From NCBI RefSeq assembly GCF_937616625.2, contig NC_065570.1, forward strand, positions 8,132,001-8,196,000: a stretch of 64,000 nt of DNA. The letters run 5' to 3'. The position numbers and the translations under genes were made by a program. The stretch is from Mercurialis annua. Lineage: Eukaryota > Streptophyta > Magnoliopsida > Malpighiales > Euphorbiaceae. A model generated the notes under the pieces. The model had not been told where the DNA came from. It saw only the letters and a list, made by a program, of their open reading frames with translations, and did no database searches. This document shows, in pieces, positions 10,037 to 22,295 of the stretch; the first letter of the stretch is position 1; each line of letters begins with the position of its first letter.

Positions 10037-11085
10037 AAATATCGACTTCGGGGAACACAAGGATCTGAAGTCGCTCATCTCTTCTTTACAGATGATCTTT
10101 TAAAATTTAATAATAATGATATTAAGTGTATTAGCATTATCAAAAATGCCGAATCTTCTTTTTTAATCTGTACTGATCTTACCTCTAATTAGCAGAAGAG
10201 TGTCATTTTCTTTAATGGTACTAATTGTAAGATTAGAAAGGTAATCATTGAGATTAGCGGTTTTCAAGAAGGAGCTCTCCCAATTAAATATTTTAGTCTG
10301 CCTTTAATTTCTTTATTATAAGCATGTATGGTGTTTAGTCTCTCTTAAACCCTCCATTTGAGCTTGTTAGATTTCTATTAATAAGCTTAAGAGATTAAGC
10401 TTGCGTATGACTAAACCCTATGACAGTTTTTGGAGTTTGAGGCAGTTGCTTTGCCTGCTCCTTTGGTTGAATACAAATTAGAAGATGGGGACATGTTCTC
10501 CTTTTGGGTTGATGGTCAAGTCCTGTGTTCAACAAACTTCAAAATAGAGAAAAGCTCTTTAATTGGAAAGTGATTTCATCCAGCTTGTGTAGTCTACGTA
10601 ATAATGCTCTCAGCCCAGGCTTAGTTTATAATTCACCTTTAATTTTTCGACAGTCCGGACTTAACCTTTATCTAACCTTAAATTTTATATATATTTCTCT
10701 ATATTTTAAAAAAATTTACTTGATTTTTTTAAAAAAGTCGGTTTCGGCCAGGGATGGAGCCCACCCTAGCCAAAGGGTGGTTCCGCCGCTGCTCCTGAAA
10801 ATGTTAGTAATTTATTCTTTGATAGTTTGACTGCTCTTTTTCTTGGAAAATCTAAAACAAAGTTCTGGTTGCTCTTGTCTTCAGTAGAACTAGCTTTAGC
10901 TTCAGATGAAGAAGGAAAGTGAGCTATTTTACCGGTAGGACAAAGGGTAAATCCTGCAGAGTTAGGTTCAGGAAGCTGATGTTTCGGGCAGCTATCTATC
11001 ACATTTGGTGTGGTAAAATAGAAATGAAAAGATTTACAATCAAAAAAATATCTCTTATTAGCTGTTTTTGATAAAATCATGTATG
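10037..11085 (+). pseudogene. Degenerate LINE reverse transcriptase / C-terminal relic
   Basis: Translation of about 10037-10320 gives a LINE-1-type reverse transcriptase stretch: HLFFTDDL corresponds to the catalytic FADD block with Thr in place of Ala, followed by IEISGFQEGALPIKYFSLPL, a typical plant LINE palm/thumb sequence. It contains in-frame stops (TAG near 10191, TAA near 10318). Further on, EDGDMFSFWVDGQ (about 10480-10515) and AIYHIWCGKIEMKRF (about 10990-11035) fit the RVT zinc-binding region that ends LINE ORF2. Between 10600 and 10795 lies unrelated sequence, including a CG-rich block at 10750-10795 with CCGCCGCTG that resembles a hAT MITE end. Not functional. Confidence 0.7.
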
Positions 11086-11485
11086 AATAAAATTAATGGG
11101 GTAATCGTTTACATAGATCGTGAATATGACCCTTTCAAATTTAAAATGAATTTGAGGAAATTTCAATCCATCATTTAATTATAAATAATTAGTTAGTTAG
11201 TTATTGTTATTTCTCTGTTTTGTTGATTTGTATTCTTTTCTATTATTGCAATTTGATTACTCATTTGGGGATTGAAAAAAAAGCTCTAATGTGAAGAGAG
11301 AGTGAATGAATAATTTGTAGCATATATGAATGTTCAAAATAAGTGAAGAAAATTAGAATATTAATTTCAACTAAAATAATTAAGAAATATTTTGAACTCT
11401 GCATTTATATTATTGCGGAAAAGGAGTTATATATTGTCCTTAAAATTTGGACTAAAAATCACCTATGACCTTATAATTAGGAAAA

Positions 11486-11856
11486 GGCTTATCCCTTTAA
11501 AATCCTCACACCTTTTACCCCCAATTCGTTTGCACCCTCACGTTGTAAAACCACCAAATATACCCAAATTATGACCTTTCACTTTTAATTGCACCCTTAA
11601 GCATTAAATTGACCTCTTTTCATTTGAAAAATATTTAAATCAATACTTTAAATTTTAACATATATTTTAAAATAGGACTTATATTTTATTTAAAACAAAA
11701 ATAAACCTATTTTTTCAAGTAAAAAGAGATCAATTTAATGCTTGAGGGTGCAATTAAAAGTGAAAGGTCGTAATTTGGATATATTTGGTGGTTTTGCAAC
11801 GTGAAGGTGCAAACGAATTGGGGGTAAAAGATGAGGGGTTTTTAAGGGGATAAGTC
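11486..11856. mobile_element. Mutator-like MITE (371 bp)
   Basis: The terminal repeats start GGCTTATCCCTTTAAAA on the left and GACTTATCCCCTTAAAA on the complement of the right; complementarity extends about 95 bp. The flanks TTAGGAAAA (11477-11485) and TTAGAAAAA (11857-11865) match at 8 of 9 positions. Length and layout match the element at 1456. Short frames on opposite strands here encode nearly the same peptide (LLPPIRLH) because the arms are inverted copies. Confidence 0.8.
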
Positions 11857-11865
11857 TTAGAAAAA

Positions 11866-12341
11866 ATATAAACAGAAAACGTTGATGGCCTAAAAACAGT
11901 CCATTTGAAAACGTTAATGATATATTTGCATCTTTCAAAATCATGAGGATATAACTTTGGCCTAACGCTAGAAGCATAATATATAACCTTCTACTCTACT
12001 GTTTTTGGCATTAAACCTATGTATTTTCTTGTTATTTGAGATATATGTCATTTTTGTTATCTCATTTATATTTAAAAAAATTATAAATTGGTTGGTGAGC
12101 GTAAAATTTTTAACTATAATTTTAAAACTAAATAATTTTTTTTAATTTTTAAATAATTGAATCGGATATATGTTTAAATATTATTTTAGAATATAATTTA
12201 GTTAATATATGTTCAAATTTATCATAATTCATTGCTAATTTAATTTTAAATTATAATTCATTTTATCAAACCATCATATATTATCAATCATTTTTTCTAC
12301 TTTTTTTACAATTACTTTATCTTTTGTATAGTTTGTTCACC
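11866..12341. other. AT-rich intergenic DNA, nothing recognised
   Basis: No open frame or paired element ends seen. Confidence 0.5.
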
Positions 12342-12351
12342 ATTAAAAAAA

Positions 12352-12719
12352 GTTTAATCACAAAAAAACCCACCTTTTAGCCCCTTTTTAAATGCACCCT
12401 GACGTTGCAATTTTGTCAGCTGCACTCTAATTCGCACCTTTGATTTTCAATTCTACCCTCAAATATTAAATTGATCTCTTCTCCATTTGGAAAAAGTTAA
12501 AATAAGTCATCCATTTTAACTTTTTGTGTGGAAAAGAGTTCAAACGAATACTTTATAAGGGTTTGTATGAATTTTTTCCGAGTGAAAAAAATTCCAATTT
12601 GATTTTGAGGGTGGAATTGAAACCCAAAGGTGTGAATTATGGTGCAACTGACAAAATTGCAACGTCAGGGTGCAATTGAAAAAGATTTAAAAGGTGGGGG
12701 GCTTTTTTGGTGATTAAGA
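12352..12719. mobile_element. Mutator-like MITE (368 bp)
   Basis: The arms read TTTAATCACAAAAAAACCC and, on the complement of the right, CTTAATCACCAAAAAAGCC. Both arms carry the motif CACCCTGACGTTGCAATT and its complement. The flanks are a perfect 10-bp repeat ATTAAAAAAA (12342-12351, 12720-12729); low complexity weakens this a little. No coding capacity. Confidence 0.75.
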
Positions 12720-13260
12720 ATTAAAAAAACTAATAATAATTCATCGAATAGTAGATAGACAAATTTAAATTTACTTTCTAAAAAATAAAGTAGTTGTAGA
12801 AAGCACATTATAATAAAATAACATATATTTTTTAAAAGATTAACAAACTAATGAAAATTTTAAAATTATTTATAAAGCTTAATATCAAAAAAAAAAGTAT
12901 AAGAAGTAAATTTTAACAAATTTAAAGTGTAAAAATGAATAGAATTAGGCAAAAAGATTTTTTATCCACAATTTTGTCCACTTTGTTAAATATATTTCTA
13001 AAATATAATTTGAACATTCTGGTCTGTAATTTTGCGAATTTACAAATTGTCACGACCCAAAATTGAGGGCCGCGACCGGCGCTAGGGAATGGGAGTGGTA
13101 GCTCCGAAACCCTTAGCAAGCCTAAAAAAAATCACTATAAATTTTTTTCGCGAAACATTCACAAAATGTTTTTATAAAACTTCTTTAAACGATACAATAC
13201 GATCTTTAGAAATCAGGGTCTTACAAAGCGATATCCCATATCAAGCAATGCCCTGTTTCT

Positions 13261-13263
<3 letters not shown>

Positions 13264-13342
<79 letters not shown>
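13264..13342. repeat. (TA)n microsatellite
   Basis: About 79 bp of nearly perfect AT dinucleotide repeat with one G interruption at about 13326. A frame rich in Tyr-Ile across it is an artefact. Confidence 0.98.
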
Positions 13343-13745
13343 AACGGTTAAAAGCGCAGTCTAAAACCTTTATACATATCAGAGTATAAACAAGATATTT
13401 AAAACTGTTTGATAAAACATAATTACACTCTAGGACTCGACTACTGCAGCACTATTGATTTATTCCTTCTTTCTGTACTCGCGGACTTCTGGAACAAGGA
13501 TAGAAGTCCGTTACATCCGATACTATACACCTGAAACATAACACTATCGGGGGGTCAGACAACGCTGAGTGAGTTCGCATTTACTTAAGATATTATAAAT
13601 ATAAATTGCATAAACATATATTAAAACAAACAACAATATTTGATCCGATGAAACCCTAATCTTAAATTAATACTATTTCCTATTCGTATCCTACTCATAT
13701 TGTATCCATTAATATTATATCAAATCATTTTAATCCAAGTGGTAC

Positions 13746-13914
13746 GGTCCCGAGATAGTTCAACCGAGTTACTCGTTACCACGTGACATAGTCCCGAGAT
13801 AGTTCAACCGAGTTACATCATGTCACTGCTTAATCCCAAAGTGTGAGTCCTGAGATAATTCAACCGAGTTACTCACTAGATACGGGTCCCGAGATAGTTC
13901 AACCGAGTTACTCA
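13746..13914. repeat. Four dispersed-tandem copies of a 28-bp LTR motif
   Basis: A unit starting GTCCCGAGATAGTTCAACCG and ending GAGTTAC(TC) occurs at about 13746, 13791, 13847 and 13886 with unequal spacers. Copy 3 carries two substitutions. Such clusters are internal to large gypsy LTRs and may be promoter or enhancer modules. Confidence 0.85.
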
Positions 13915-15821
13915 CGTATCTACCAAAAACATAATCCTCCTTACTCCCATACATAATCATCATTTAACGAGATCATATCAAACATTTTTAAATACAAGCA
14001 TCTATCTATACTAATTCTATGACTGACCCGGACACTGGTGATCACACAGCCTATTGACGCCCAATAGGTAGCTCGTTTCCTCGGATCATTAAAGCAAACA
14101 TCACAACTTACAAATAACAACAATATGTCAAATAATGCATCCAAGCGATATTATGAACAAAGCATTCACATGAATTGCCCAAGTATGAAGTAATAATGTA
14201 TATGCAATGCAATTAATGGATTACCACACAATTAACAACCTATAGTAATAATATACGAAAGTAAATTGCAAAACTCACAGTTTTCTATCCAAAAGCTACG
14301 GTCATATCGCGTTCTTTAAGTACCGTGTTCCGTTGGTAGTCGCCTCGCCGAGTCTACGAAAATACGATAATGAATCGTAGTTAAAATGGTTCCTAATCCA
14401 AAGGTGTTCTAACTATAGAATACTTTGTGACTAAATCAATTTATTTTGCCTCAGAATAAATTGATTAAGTTTTAAAATTATAATTCCATTTAATAAATAA
14501 CATTAGTCCAAATGTTATTTATTAGCTGTCCAATTTAGCTAAATTAAATTAATTATCGAGCTAAATCGATAATTAATTTAACAAGTCACTTTTCCTTAAT
14601 TTATAATTGATATTAGCTCAAAACGTCAATTTAAAACTCAATTAATTAACGACTTTACATTTCGTTAATTAAAACTAGTTTTCCCAAAACTAGCTAATTA
14701 GCCGACTTTGGACTATTAAAACGTTTATTTAAAATGGCCCGACTTCCAAACAAATTTGACATCCTTATAGTACCTAACCCCATCTACAACTTTCGTTTAG
14801 ATTTTAAACTGAAATTATCGTCCTAAGGTGTCGGAAATGGGTCCTGAAGTTGGTTCCTTAAATTTGACAGTTTTGTCCTGAAAACAGTTTACTACAGCTG
14901 CTGTTTCGGGCTTAAAAACAGAGCACGTAAACTGGTCATATTCCAAAACAAATTTTACATTCCTATAGTTCATAACGTCCTCTACAATTTTTATTTAGAC
15001 CTCGGACTCAAAATCAAACCCGAAGCTGTCGGAAACTAGCCTTGAAGTTGCTACCTCGGGCTGTTTTATTGACAGCAGAACAGCCCTATGGGCTGCTGTT
15101 TACAACCAAATTTGCAGCTGTCTGGCCACTGTTATGGCAGAAGCTCTCTCATGTTTTCGTTCTTTGTTCCGTGACGAACAAAACGACACAAAAATCGACT
15201 CATTCCGACATTTCGTTAGCCCGCAATTTGCTCTCAAAGTTTGCTCCTCGCTATGTTTAAATCCTTCCGTTAACTTACAATTTATTTTCATACTTAACAT
15301 TAGACTTATGCATCAACTCTATTACCAATCAATCACTTCATATTAACCTTAAAAATGTATCATCTATATATTTTCATACCTTAAACTACTCCCTTAAAAC
15401 ACTTTCACGTTAACTTATCTCGTTATAAACCAGTGTTACCCGGAACGCGGTGCGCTTCGGGTCGTGGAACGGGAACGGGAACGAAATACGTTAGTTTATT
15501 TTTTTATGGTACGTTGGGGGTAGGATTAGCTGGTACGCTTTTTTTTTTGTGCGGTACGTTGAACCACTCTTGTTCGGAACGCTTCACATATATTTACGTA
15601 AAATTCAAAGAATGTACATAGATTTTGATACTAGTTAAATAAATTTTAGGAAGCAGAGAAGGTAAGTTATTATCGTGTTATTCATGCTATGTTTTATATA
15701 GTAATTTAAGTTATTGATAAGTGTCTTTCAATTTTTTTAGCATTAATTAGATGTGTTTTGGTTGTAGAGAAACTCTTTGAATTCTGAAAATTGAATTCAA
15801 GTTGACAGCTATCTATTATTA

Positions 15822-18316
15822 AGGGCTTTTTATATAAAATACAGAATTTGGGCTAGACTTTACTTTTATACGGCCCAATCTATATCAATTTTATGAAACC
15901 TAACCTTTTTTTTTGGATTTCTTTCTTTTTTACCGTTTTCTTATTTTCCTTCTCAATTGGCGGTTTCTTCATTCTTCTCCGCCATTATCGCTTCTCTTCT
16001 CCACGATTTTGCTGTACGTTATCTCCATTACTGCACGACTCCTCTTGCTTTCATCTCTACTTCATCATTATCTCAACCGTTCTTATTTATATAATTGTAA
16101 ATTCTTTTGAGTTGTGAAAAAAAAATTCACGATTTCTACTCCTTCGCTTCCGCCGTTCCGCCTCCGCTGTTGCGCCTCCGCCGTTTCGCCTTCATCGTTC
16201 CGCCTTTATCTCGCCGCGCCATCTTTCTTTTATCTTTTTAATTTTAGATCTGAAAGTTTTTGTTCTTTTTTTTATTTTCAGATCTGTAATTTGTTTATCT
16301 TTTACTGTTGATTCACCATTAAACATGTATAAAGAGTATTTTTAAAGAATCTAATACTTATTTCATGTTATATAGAATAATTTTGTGATTTTATATAATA
16401 AAATTCTGTTATTTCTGCATTTTTTAGTGTTTTGTTGTATTTCTGCGTTTTTTTTTATTCTGCAGAACGATTTGTTGATGATGATTGATTGCTGAATTAT
16501 TGTAATGTTACAGTGTTGTTGATTTTATGTTGACTTTATGTTGATATTATGTTGATATCTACTGATTCTTTTTATTTTAACATTGACAAATAAGATAATA
16601 TTGTCTGTGAAATAAATTTTCGTTGGATGAAATGAAACTGTATCATAACCGTCTTTGTCGAAATTTAGTTAGGTATGAGAGGTGGAACGAAAAACAATTA
16701 TACAAGTGATTTTGAAGAAACTGTGCAGCTGCAAAGAGAATTGAGAAAAAAAATATTTTGAAATAGATTTCTTTAATTTGTGAACTGTTGTGTTGGTGTA
16801 TATTTAATATATTTTTATTTTTATATGTAAAAATAATTTTATTTTTTCATTTGAATTATTGTCATTGTTATCAACATAATGTCAACATGATATCAACAAT
16901 TAATGCTAATTTAGTCAAGATGTTTGTAAAATGAGAACATCGATTAATTTAAGTCAAAAACAATCAACATATTATCAAAAACATGTCAACAGCTCATCAA
17001 TACAGCAATTTAAGCCTAACTTTACTTTTCTTTTAATGATTGAAAAATCAACATGTTATCAACAGTATATCAACAACATGTCAACATAAAATTGAAAATA
17101 AAAAAAAGTTAAAATACTTATCAACATAATGTCAACAATAAATCAACAACGAATCAACAATTAATGCTAATTTAGTCAAGATGTTTGTAAAATGAGAACA
17201 TTGATTGATTTAAGTCAGAAACAATCAACATATTATCAAAAACATATCAATAGTTCATTAATACATCAATTTAAGACTAACTTTATTTTTCTTTCTATGG
17301 TTGAAAAATCAACATGTTATCAACAGTATATCAACAACATGTCAACATAAAATTGAAAATCAAAAAAAGTTGAAATACATATCAACATAATGTCAACAAT
17401 AAATCAATAACGAATCAACATAAGGAATAAAATAGAACATAATTTTTTGAAAAATTGTGACAAACGATAAAATATCAACAAGAAATCAACAATATGTCAA
17501 CATAATAATGCAAACATATAATTATCTAGTCTCGGTTAAATTTTATTTTATTTAGTTTATTTCGCTGACAAAGTTATCTAATTTGCCAATTTTTTTAAAA
17601 AAACAAATTTTTCCAATGTTAAAATCAAGAAAATACCAACTGATTATCAACACAAAATCAACAACAAATCAACAACACTGTAACATTATAATAATTCAAC
17701 AATCAACCATCATCAAAAAATCGAGCTGCAGAATAAATAAACACAAAAATACAACCAAACACAAAAATAAAATGCATAAATAACAAAAAATTATTCCATA
17801 TAACCATAATTTTATATTACATAACATGAAATTAACATTATATTCTTGAAATATAATCTATATACATGTTTAATGGTGAAAAAACAGTAAAACAATTGTA
17901 GATCTGAAAATAAAAAAGAAGAAGAATGAATAAATTGTAGATCTGAAATCAAATAGATGATACGACGAGCAGAGAAGATGATGGCGTTGGCGAAGATGAC
18001 AACGGAGACGATGATGAGAACGATGACGGAGGAGCGGAGAAATAGAGGACGGCTAAGCGGAAGACGACGGAGAGGAAGAGAGAAGAAGATGAGCTGAGAG
18101 GAAGAGAGAGAAATATGAGTTGAGAGGAAGAGAGAATTGAATGATGAGGAGAGAGAAAATAAATGAAATTATGATGATTGTGCTATTAGGGTTGAATATA
18201 TAAGATCCGTATAAAAGTTATAATCAGCTTCGTGTATGGTAGTTTAGTAAGTGAAAAATATGACATGTATAAAAGTAAACAATTAGCCAATATAGGTTGT
18301 TTGTGTAAAAAGCCCT
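15822..18316. mobile_element. Palindromic foldback-like element nested in the hAT element
   Basis: The ends are AGGGCTTTTTATATAA and, on the complement, AGGGCTTTTTACACAA, next to a 7-bp direct repeat ATTATTA on each side (15815-15821, 18317-18323). The arms pair imperfectly over long distances: for example CACCATTAAACATGTATA near 16311 pairs with TATACATGTTTAATGGTG near 17861, each next to a GATCTG(T/A)AA block. Both arms also carry CG-richer stretches (16140-16215 and 17960-18110) and the centre is a TCAACA-rich repeat field. The superfamily is unclear; a 7-bp duplication does not fit the common classes, so it may be a Mutator-like foldback with an eroded 9-bp duplication. Confidence 0.65.
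16900..17420. repeat. 261-bp direct tandem duplication, TCAACA-rich
   Basis: Two adjacent copies (16900-17160 and 17161-17420) start TTAATGCTAATTTAGTCAAG and end CGAATCAACA; they differ at scattered positions. The wider region, 16850-17700, is saturated with ATCAACA and GTCAACA words. Confidence 0.85.
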
Positions 18317-18717
18317 ATTATTAACGTTAGTGTTTTTATATTTGTTATAAGGTGGGTGGCTGTAAAAACTGATTATTAATAAGCCCATAAGCCCAAGATA
18401 AGAAAACCCTAGAGATTAATACTTGAATTCAGCAACACAGCCGCTTTAACACCTTCTTCTTCACCTTACTTCTGCAACTTTTTAAACAATCATGGAACTC
18501 TTCACATGGAGTTCCAGTACGCGTACCAAAGCGTTTATGGAACTCCAAAGTACCGCGAATTGGAACGCACGTTCCAATTCGTGGTACTCCAAGCTAAAAA
18601 CGAATTATGGTAACACTGTTATAAACAATCGTTATAAAACTATTAAACAACGCTTATTAACACGAACCAATTACCACGCGAATAGGGGCTGACTTAGCAT
18701 CAATAATACGCTCCTTA

Positions 18718-18905
18718 CAACGGCCGAGGGCTGCGTTTGCAGCCCTCAAAAGAGCAGCTCAGCTCTGCTCATAAGAGCAGAGCCGAGCTCTGCTCTCTCG
18801 GCAGAATTCTGCCGAAGGCAGAATTCTGCTCTTGAGAGCAGAATTCGCTGCTATTGATGAGCAGCAATTGCTGCTCACCGGAGAAAACTCTGGCCACCGG
18901 AAACC
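18718..18905. repeat. CG-rich cluster of short palindromes
   Basis: Within the solo LTR, a run of hairpin-forming words: GCAGAATTCTGC twice, GAGCAG/CTGCTC in alternating orientation, and GGGCTGC/GCAGCCC. It contrasts sharply with the AT-rich surroundings. No clear protein is encoded. Confidence 0.75.
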
Positions 18906-20192
18906 TATTCCGACATGCTCCAAAGGTTAACCAATAAGTCATCCATTTACTTGCCAAAAATCACAACTAAAACAACCCTCAATCTCACCCACAACACACC
19001 ACATCAAAATCATAATCTTAACCAAAAACCTTAAAATTTACTAAACTTAAATCATAATATATAACCATTAATTTCTCAATTAAACTATCATACCTTGATC
19101 TCCTTTGATTTTAGAGTCTTTTGCTTCCAAAAACTCCAAGCTTTGGTGAGAATTTGATGGAGATGGTGGTGGGGTTATGGGTTCGGCAAAGAGAAGCTTT
19201 TTGGTGAGAATTTGGTAGCTTCTTGAAGTCTTAAGAAAGTGAAGAGGATGATATCATATGGCCTTATCTATTGGACTTCAAATGGCAAAAGATCCAATTT
19301 AGTTCCTCTAAATTTCTTTATGATTTAATCCAATTCCGTAACTTACGTCGCATCAAACTTTAATACGACTTCGAAATTCAATAAAATTTTCACACTCACT
19401 TCCGAATAATATTTTATGGACGATATCATATAAATTATTAGCTTGGGACTAAATTCTTATTATTATTTTTTTATTTTAAATTATCCTTAATTATTAATTA
19501 GTCCCGCTAATAACCGCTTCTAGCGAAATAATAATTTTCCAATTAAATTATTATTTCTCGACCAATTCCATTCATTTATTTTCACCATACTTCTTGACTT
19601 GAATCTCATTTCCGACTCACTTGTCATAAATTTCTTAATTTAGGATTTGCAGCACGAGCTAATCCTTAAAAAAAATTCGGGTTATTACACAAATATATTA
19701 AATCCTCATTTTAAACCTATTTTCTAAATTTATTTTTATAAATTTTTAATTTCATTAATAATTATTTTACAAAATTGCTACATTATATCATTTTACGAAT
19801 GGGAATTTGGTTTAAAATGAGGAATATATGTCCGAAAACAGGTATATATTGGGAATTAAATATATTTGTTCCAATTCACGAAATTAACAGGCCGGAATGT
19901 GTAAATTATTTTCTAGGAATATATTTAATAAAATGGACAAAACTGTTGATGTAAAAAATAACTTTTTCTAAAAAAATTATTATAGTCGTGCTAATAGTGA
20001 AGTTAATTTTTAGAGAAAAAAACAAAAATATTCCAAAATAGACCAAATATTACTCAAATAGCCCAAATCCAAAATCTTTACATTCATAACCAAATAAGCT
20101 AAAAGTTTACATTTACTAGCCAACCACTAAATAATAAACACATGTCACACTTAAAGTCAAAAAAAAAGTAAAAAACAACGTGTTAACAGCTG

Positions 20193-20280
20193 TAAAAACG
20201 CGTGACAACATGACAGTAACGCGTCTGACACGCGTGTCAGAAAAGCGTGTCAGTCACGCATCAACGCGTGTCAGCATGTT
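20193..20280. repeat. Cluster of CG-rich GACRCGYGTC palindromes
   Basis: Contains the perfect 16-bp palindrome CTGACACGCGTGTCAG (20225-20240) and repeated ACGCGTGTCAG / GCGTGTCAGTCACGC variants. A comparable cluster sits at the same place, near the left end, of the element at 26461. Confidence 0.8.
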
Positions 20281-20290
20281 AGAATTATTT

Positions 20291-21985
20291 AAACATGTAT
20301 CATTTATGTATCTTTTATGTATTATTAATGTATCAAAATATATTTGCAACTCAATTTCAGTTTTTATGATTTTATTTGGTTAATTAATCAATCAATTTCA
20401 CTAATTAGGCAATTGTACTAAATTTTTATTATTGGATGAATTTGTTTCAAGTCTTCAAGAACCCAGAAACTTGGATTAGTTAAGGATGTAATTTTGTCAT
20501 AATGAGTTCTTTAAATATGGATATTCGAATTAATTTTGTTCATTGAAAATAATGTATCGACGACGTATCTACAATGTATCAGTCTCTTCAAAATTTATTC
20601 GTTGAAATTAATTATAACGAGTTGTAGACTGTCTAGAAGTTATAATAAATGATATATCTATAAAGTATTGATATATCAATGTTGTATATATAATGTATCG
20701 TTGATGTATCTAATATATATACATAATAACATATACTTAAAAACTGAACCTACTTAAATTTTTGTTAGAGATAGCTAAAAATTTATGGCAGATCAAGCAA
20801 TATGTTATTAATAAGAGCATATGATTTTAAATTTTATAATCTATGGTGTATCTATAAAATTTATTTCGTTAAAATAATGCAAAAAAATAAAAATATGGAT
20901 CTACGATGTATCAGTTGTGTATCTATAATGTATCGGAAATTTATCTACAATGTATCCTTTATGTATCTTTAATGTATCAAAACATATATGTAACTCAATT
21001 TCAGTTCTTATAGTTTTATTTGGTTAATGATCAACCAATTTCACTAATTAAGCAATTTTACTAAATTATTTATTATTGGATGAATTTGTTTCAGGTCTCT
21101 AAGAACCCAAAAACTTGAATTAGTTAAGGATGTGGTTTTGTCATAATGGGTTCTTTAAATAGGGATATTTGAATTACTTTTGTTTGTAGAAAATAATGCA
21201 TCGGCGATGTATCTACAATGTATCATTTTCTCCAAAATTTATTCGTTGAAAATAATTATTATGAATTGGAGACTGATTTTAGAAGATATAATAAATTTTG
21301 TATATATGATGTATCCACGATGTACGAATGTTGTATGTATAATGTATCGTTTCTGTATCTAATATGTATACATAATAACATGTACATAAAAACTGAACCA
21401 ACTTAAGTTTTAGTTAGAGACAAATCAAATAATATGTTGTTAATAAGAGCATATGATTGTAAAAAGGCTTAAATGCACAAAAAATCACCAACTTTCGCGT
21501 GTTTTTAGTATTTAACATAATAACATATGATGCATCGGCGGTTTATCTAAAATGTATCAGTGGTGTATATATGATGTATCCAATATGTATATACATAATA
21601 AACTGAACAAATAACTATATAATGTCTTCATTAAATTTGTCATTAGTTGAAGTTAATCTTACACATATCTAAAAAAAACATTTTAGATATATCGTTAATG
21701 TATCTAATATGCATACATAATAACATATACATAAAAATTGAATCAAGTTAAATTGTAGTTAGAGATAACTAAAAGTTTAAGACATATCAAGCAATATGTT
21801 GTTAATAAGAGAAAATGATTTTAAATTTATAATTTATGATGTATTGAAAATATGTATTTCTTTAAAATAATCAAAAAAGATAAAAATATGTATCTATAAT
21901 GTATCAGTTGTGTATCAGCGATTTGTATCGATTTATCTACAATGTTTCAGTGGTGTATATATGATGTATTATTAATGTAACAAAA
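20291..21985. repeat. About 643-bp direct repeats rich in ATGTATC
   Basis: The block containing TTTCACTAATTA, TTATTGGATGAATTTG and GGATGT..TTTTGTCATAAT at 20380-20520 recurs 643 bp later at 21020-21150; a third, partial copy resembling 20705-20960 covers about 21665-21930. ATGTATC heptamers occur throughout. The frames here are artefacts of the repeat. Confidence 0.8.
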
Positions 21986-22295
21986 ATGAAACTGAATCAC
22001 AAATTTTGAGATACACCACAACCAAAGAAGAAAAATAAAAAAAGGAAAAGCATTTACAAGTAGAGAAGATATAATAAGAGAGATTTAAATCTATACTAAT
22101 GATGAATTGCCTGAAGTGGCATATATTCATACATCAAACAACAACAAACAATAGACGAAAACTCAATGAATGGTACATTCAAAGTTACAATACCAAGAAT
22201 GAATAAATTGGTCCATTGCTCGTGAAACATTTTCTTTTGGAAAAGTTCATAGAGTTCCTAATCTTTATAGCCAGTTGACAAGAAACAGATCCATG

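Larger units (their letters stand above)
15423..18626. mobile_element. Non-autonomous hAT element (3188 bp)
   Basis: The element spans 15431-18618, starts CAGTGTTACC and ends GGTAACACTG, with a perfect 8-bp duplication TTATAAAC on both sides (15423-15430, 18619-18626). The subterminal regions carry many GGAAC and GTTCC words (15440-15490 and 18494-18590), as is common where hAT transposase binds. No transposase frame exists. Most of its length is a second, palindromic insertion at 15822-18316. Confidence 0.9.
13043..19694 (-). mobile_element. Ty3/gypsy solo LTR with nested insertions
   Basis: A single LTR spans 13048-19689 and is flanked by the perfect 5-bp duplication CAAAT (13043-13047, 19690-19694), with no internal region, so it is a solo LTR left by LTR-LTR recombination. 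Read on the minus strand it begins TGTAATAACCCG and ends GGGTCGTGACA. About 3.2 kb of its 6.6 kb is a later hAT insertion, leaving an LTR of about 3.45 kb, in the range of large chromovirus (Tekay/Del-like) LTRs; that lineage name is inference. The LTR at 61640 is the same family: its GAACTCATTTCAG...CTGACCCC end region pairs with the complement of 13535-13575. Confidence 0.85.

Noticed and set aside
10750..10795. A complete hAT MITE within the LINE relic
   Set aside because: Only one CG-rich end is visible. I could not find a matching left end or an 8-bp duplication, so it is mentioned under the LINE relic only.
13089..13343. An 84-codon frame ending in a Tyr-Ile repeat
   Set aside because: It is generated by the (TA)n microsatellite within a gypsy LTR and has no protein-like features.
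13746..13914. Regularly worded direct repeats resembling a CRISPR array
   Set aside because: Only four copies with unequal spacers inside a plant LTR. CRISPR arrays are prokaryotic and nothing else here is.
15893..16311. Overlapping hydrophobic frames in the palindromic element
   Set aside because: Pyrimidine-rich DNA yields Phe/Leu/Ser-rich frames. No start context or homology, and the other arm is its imperfect complement.
18492..18692. A 66-codon frame with repeated WSS/LQST words
   Set aside because: It lies across the subterminal GGAAC/GTTCC repeats of the hAT element and its right junction.
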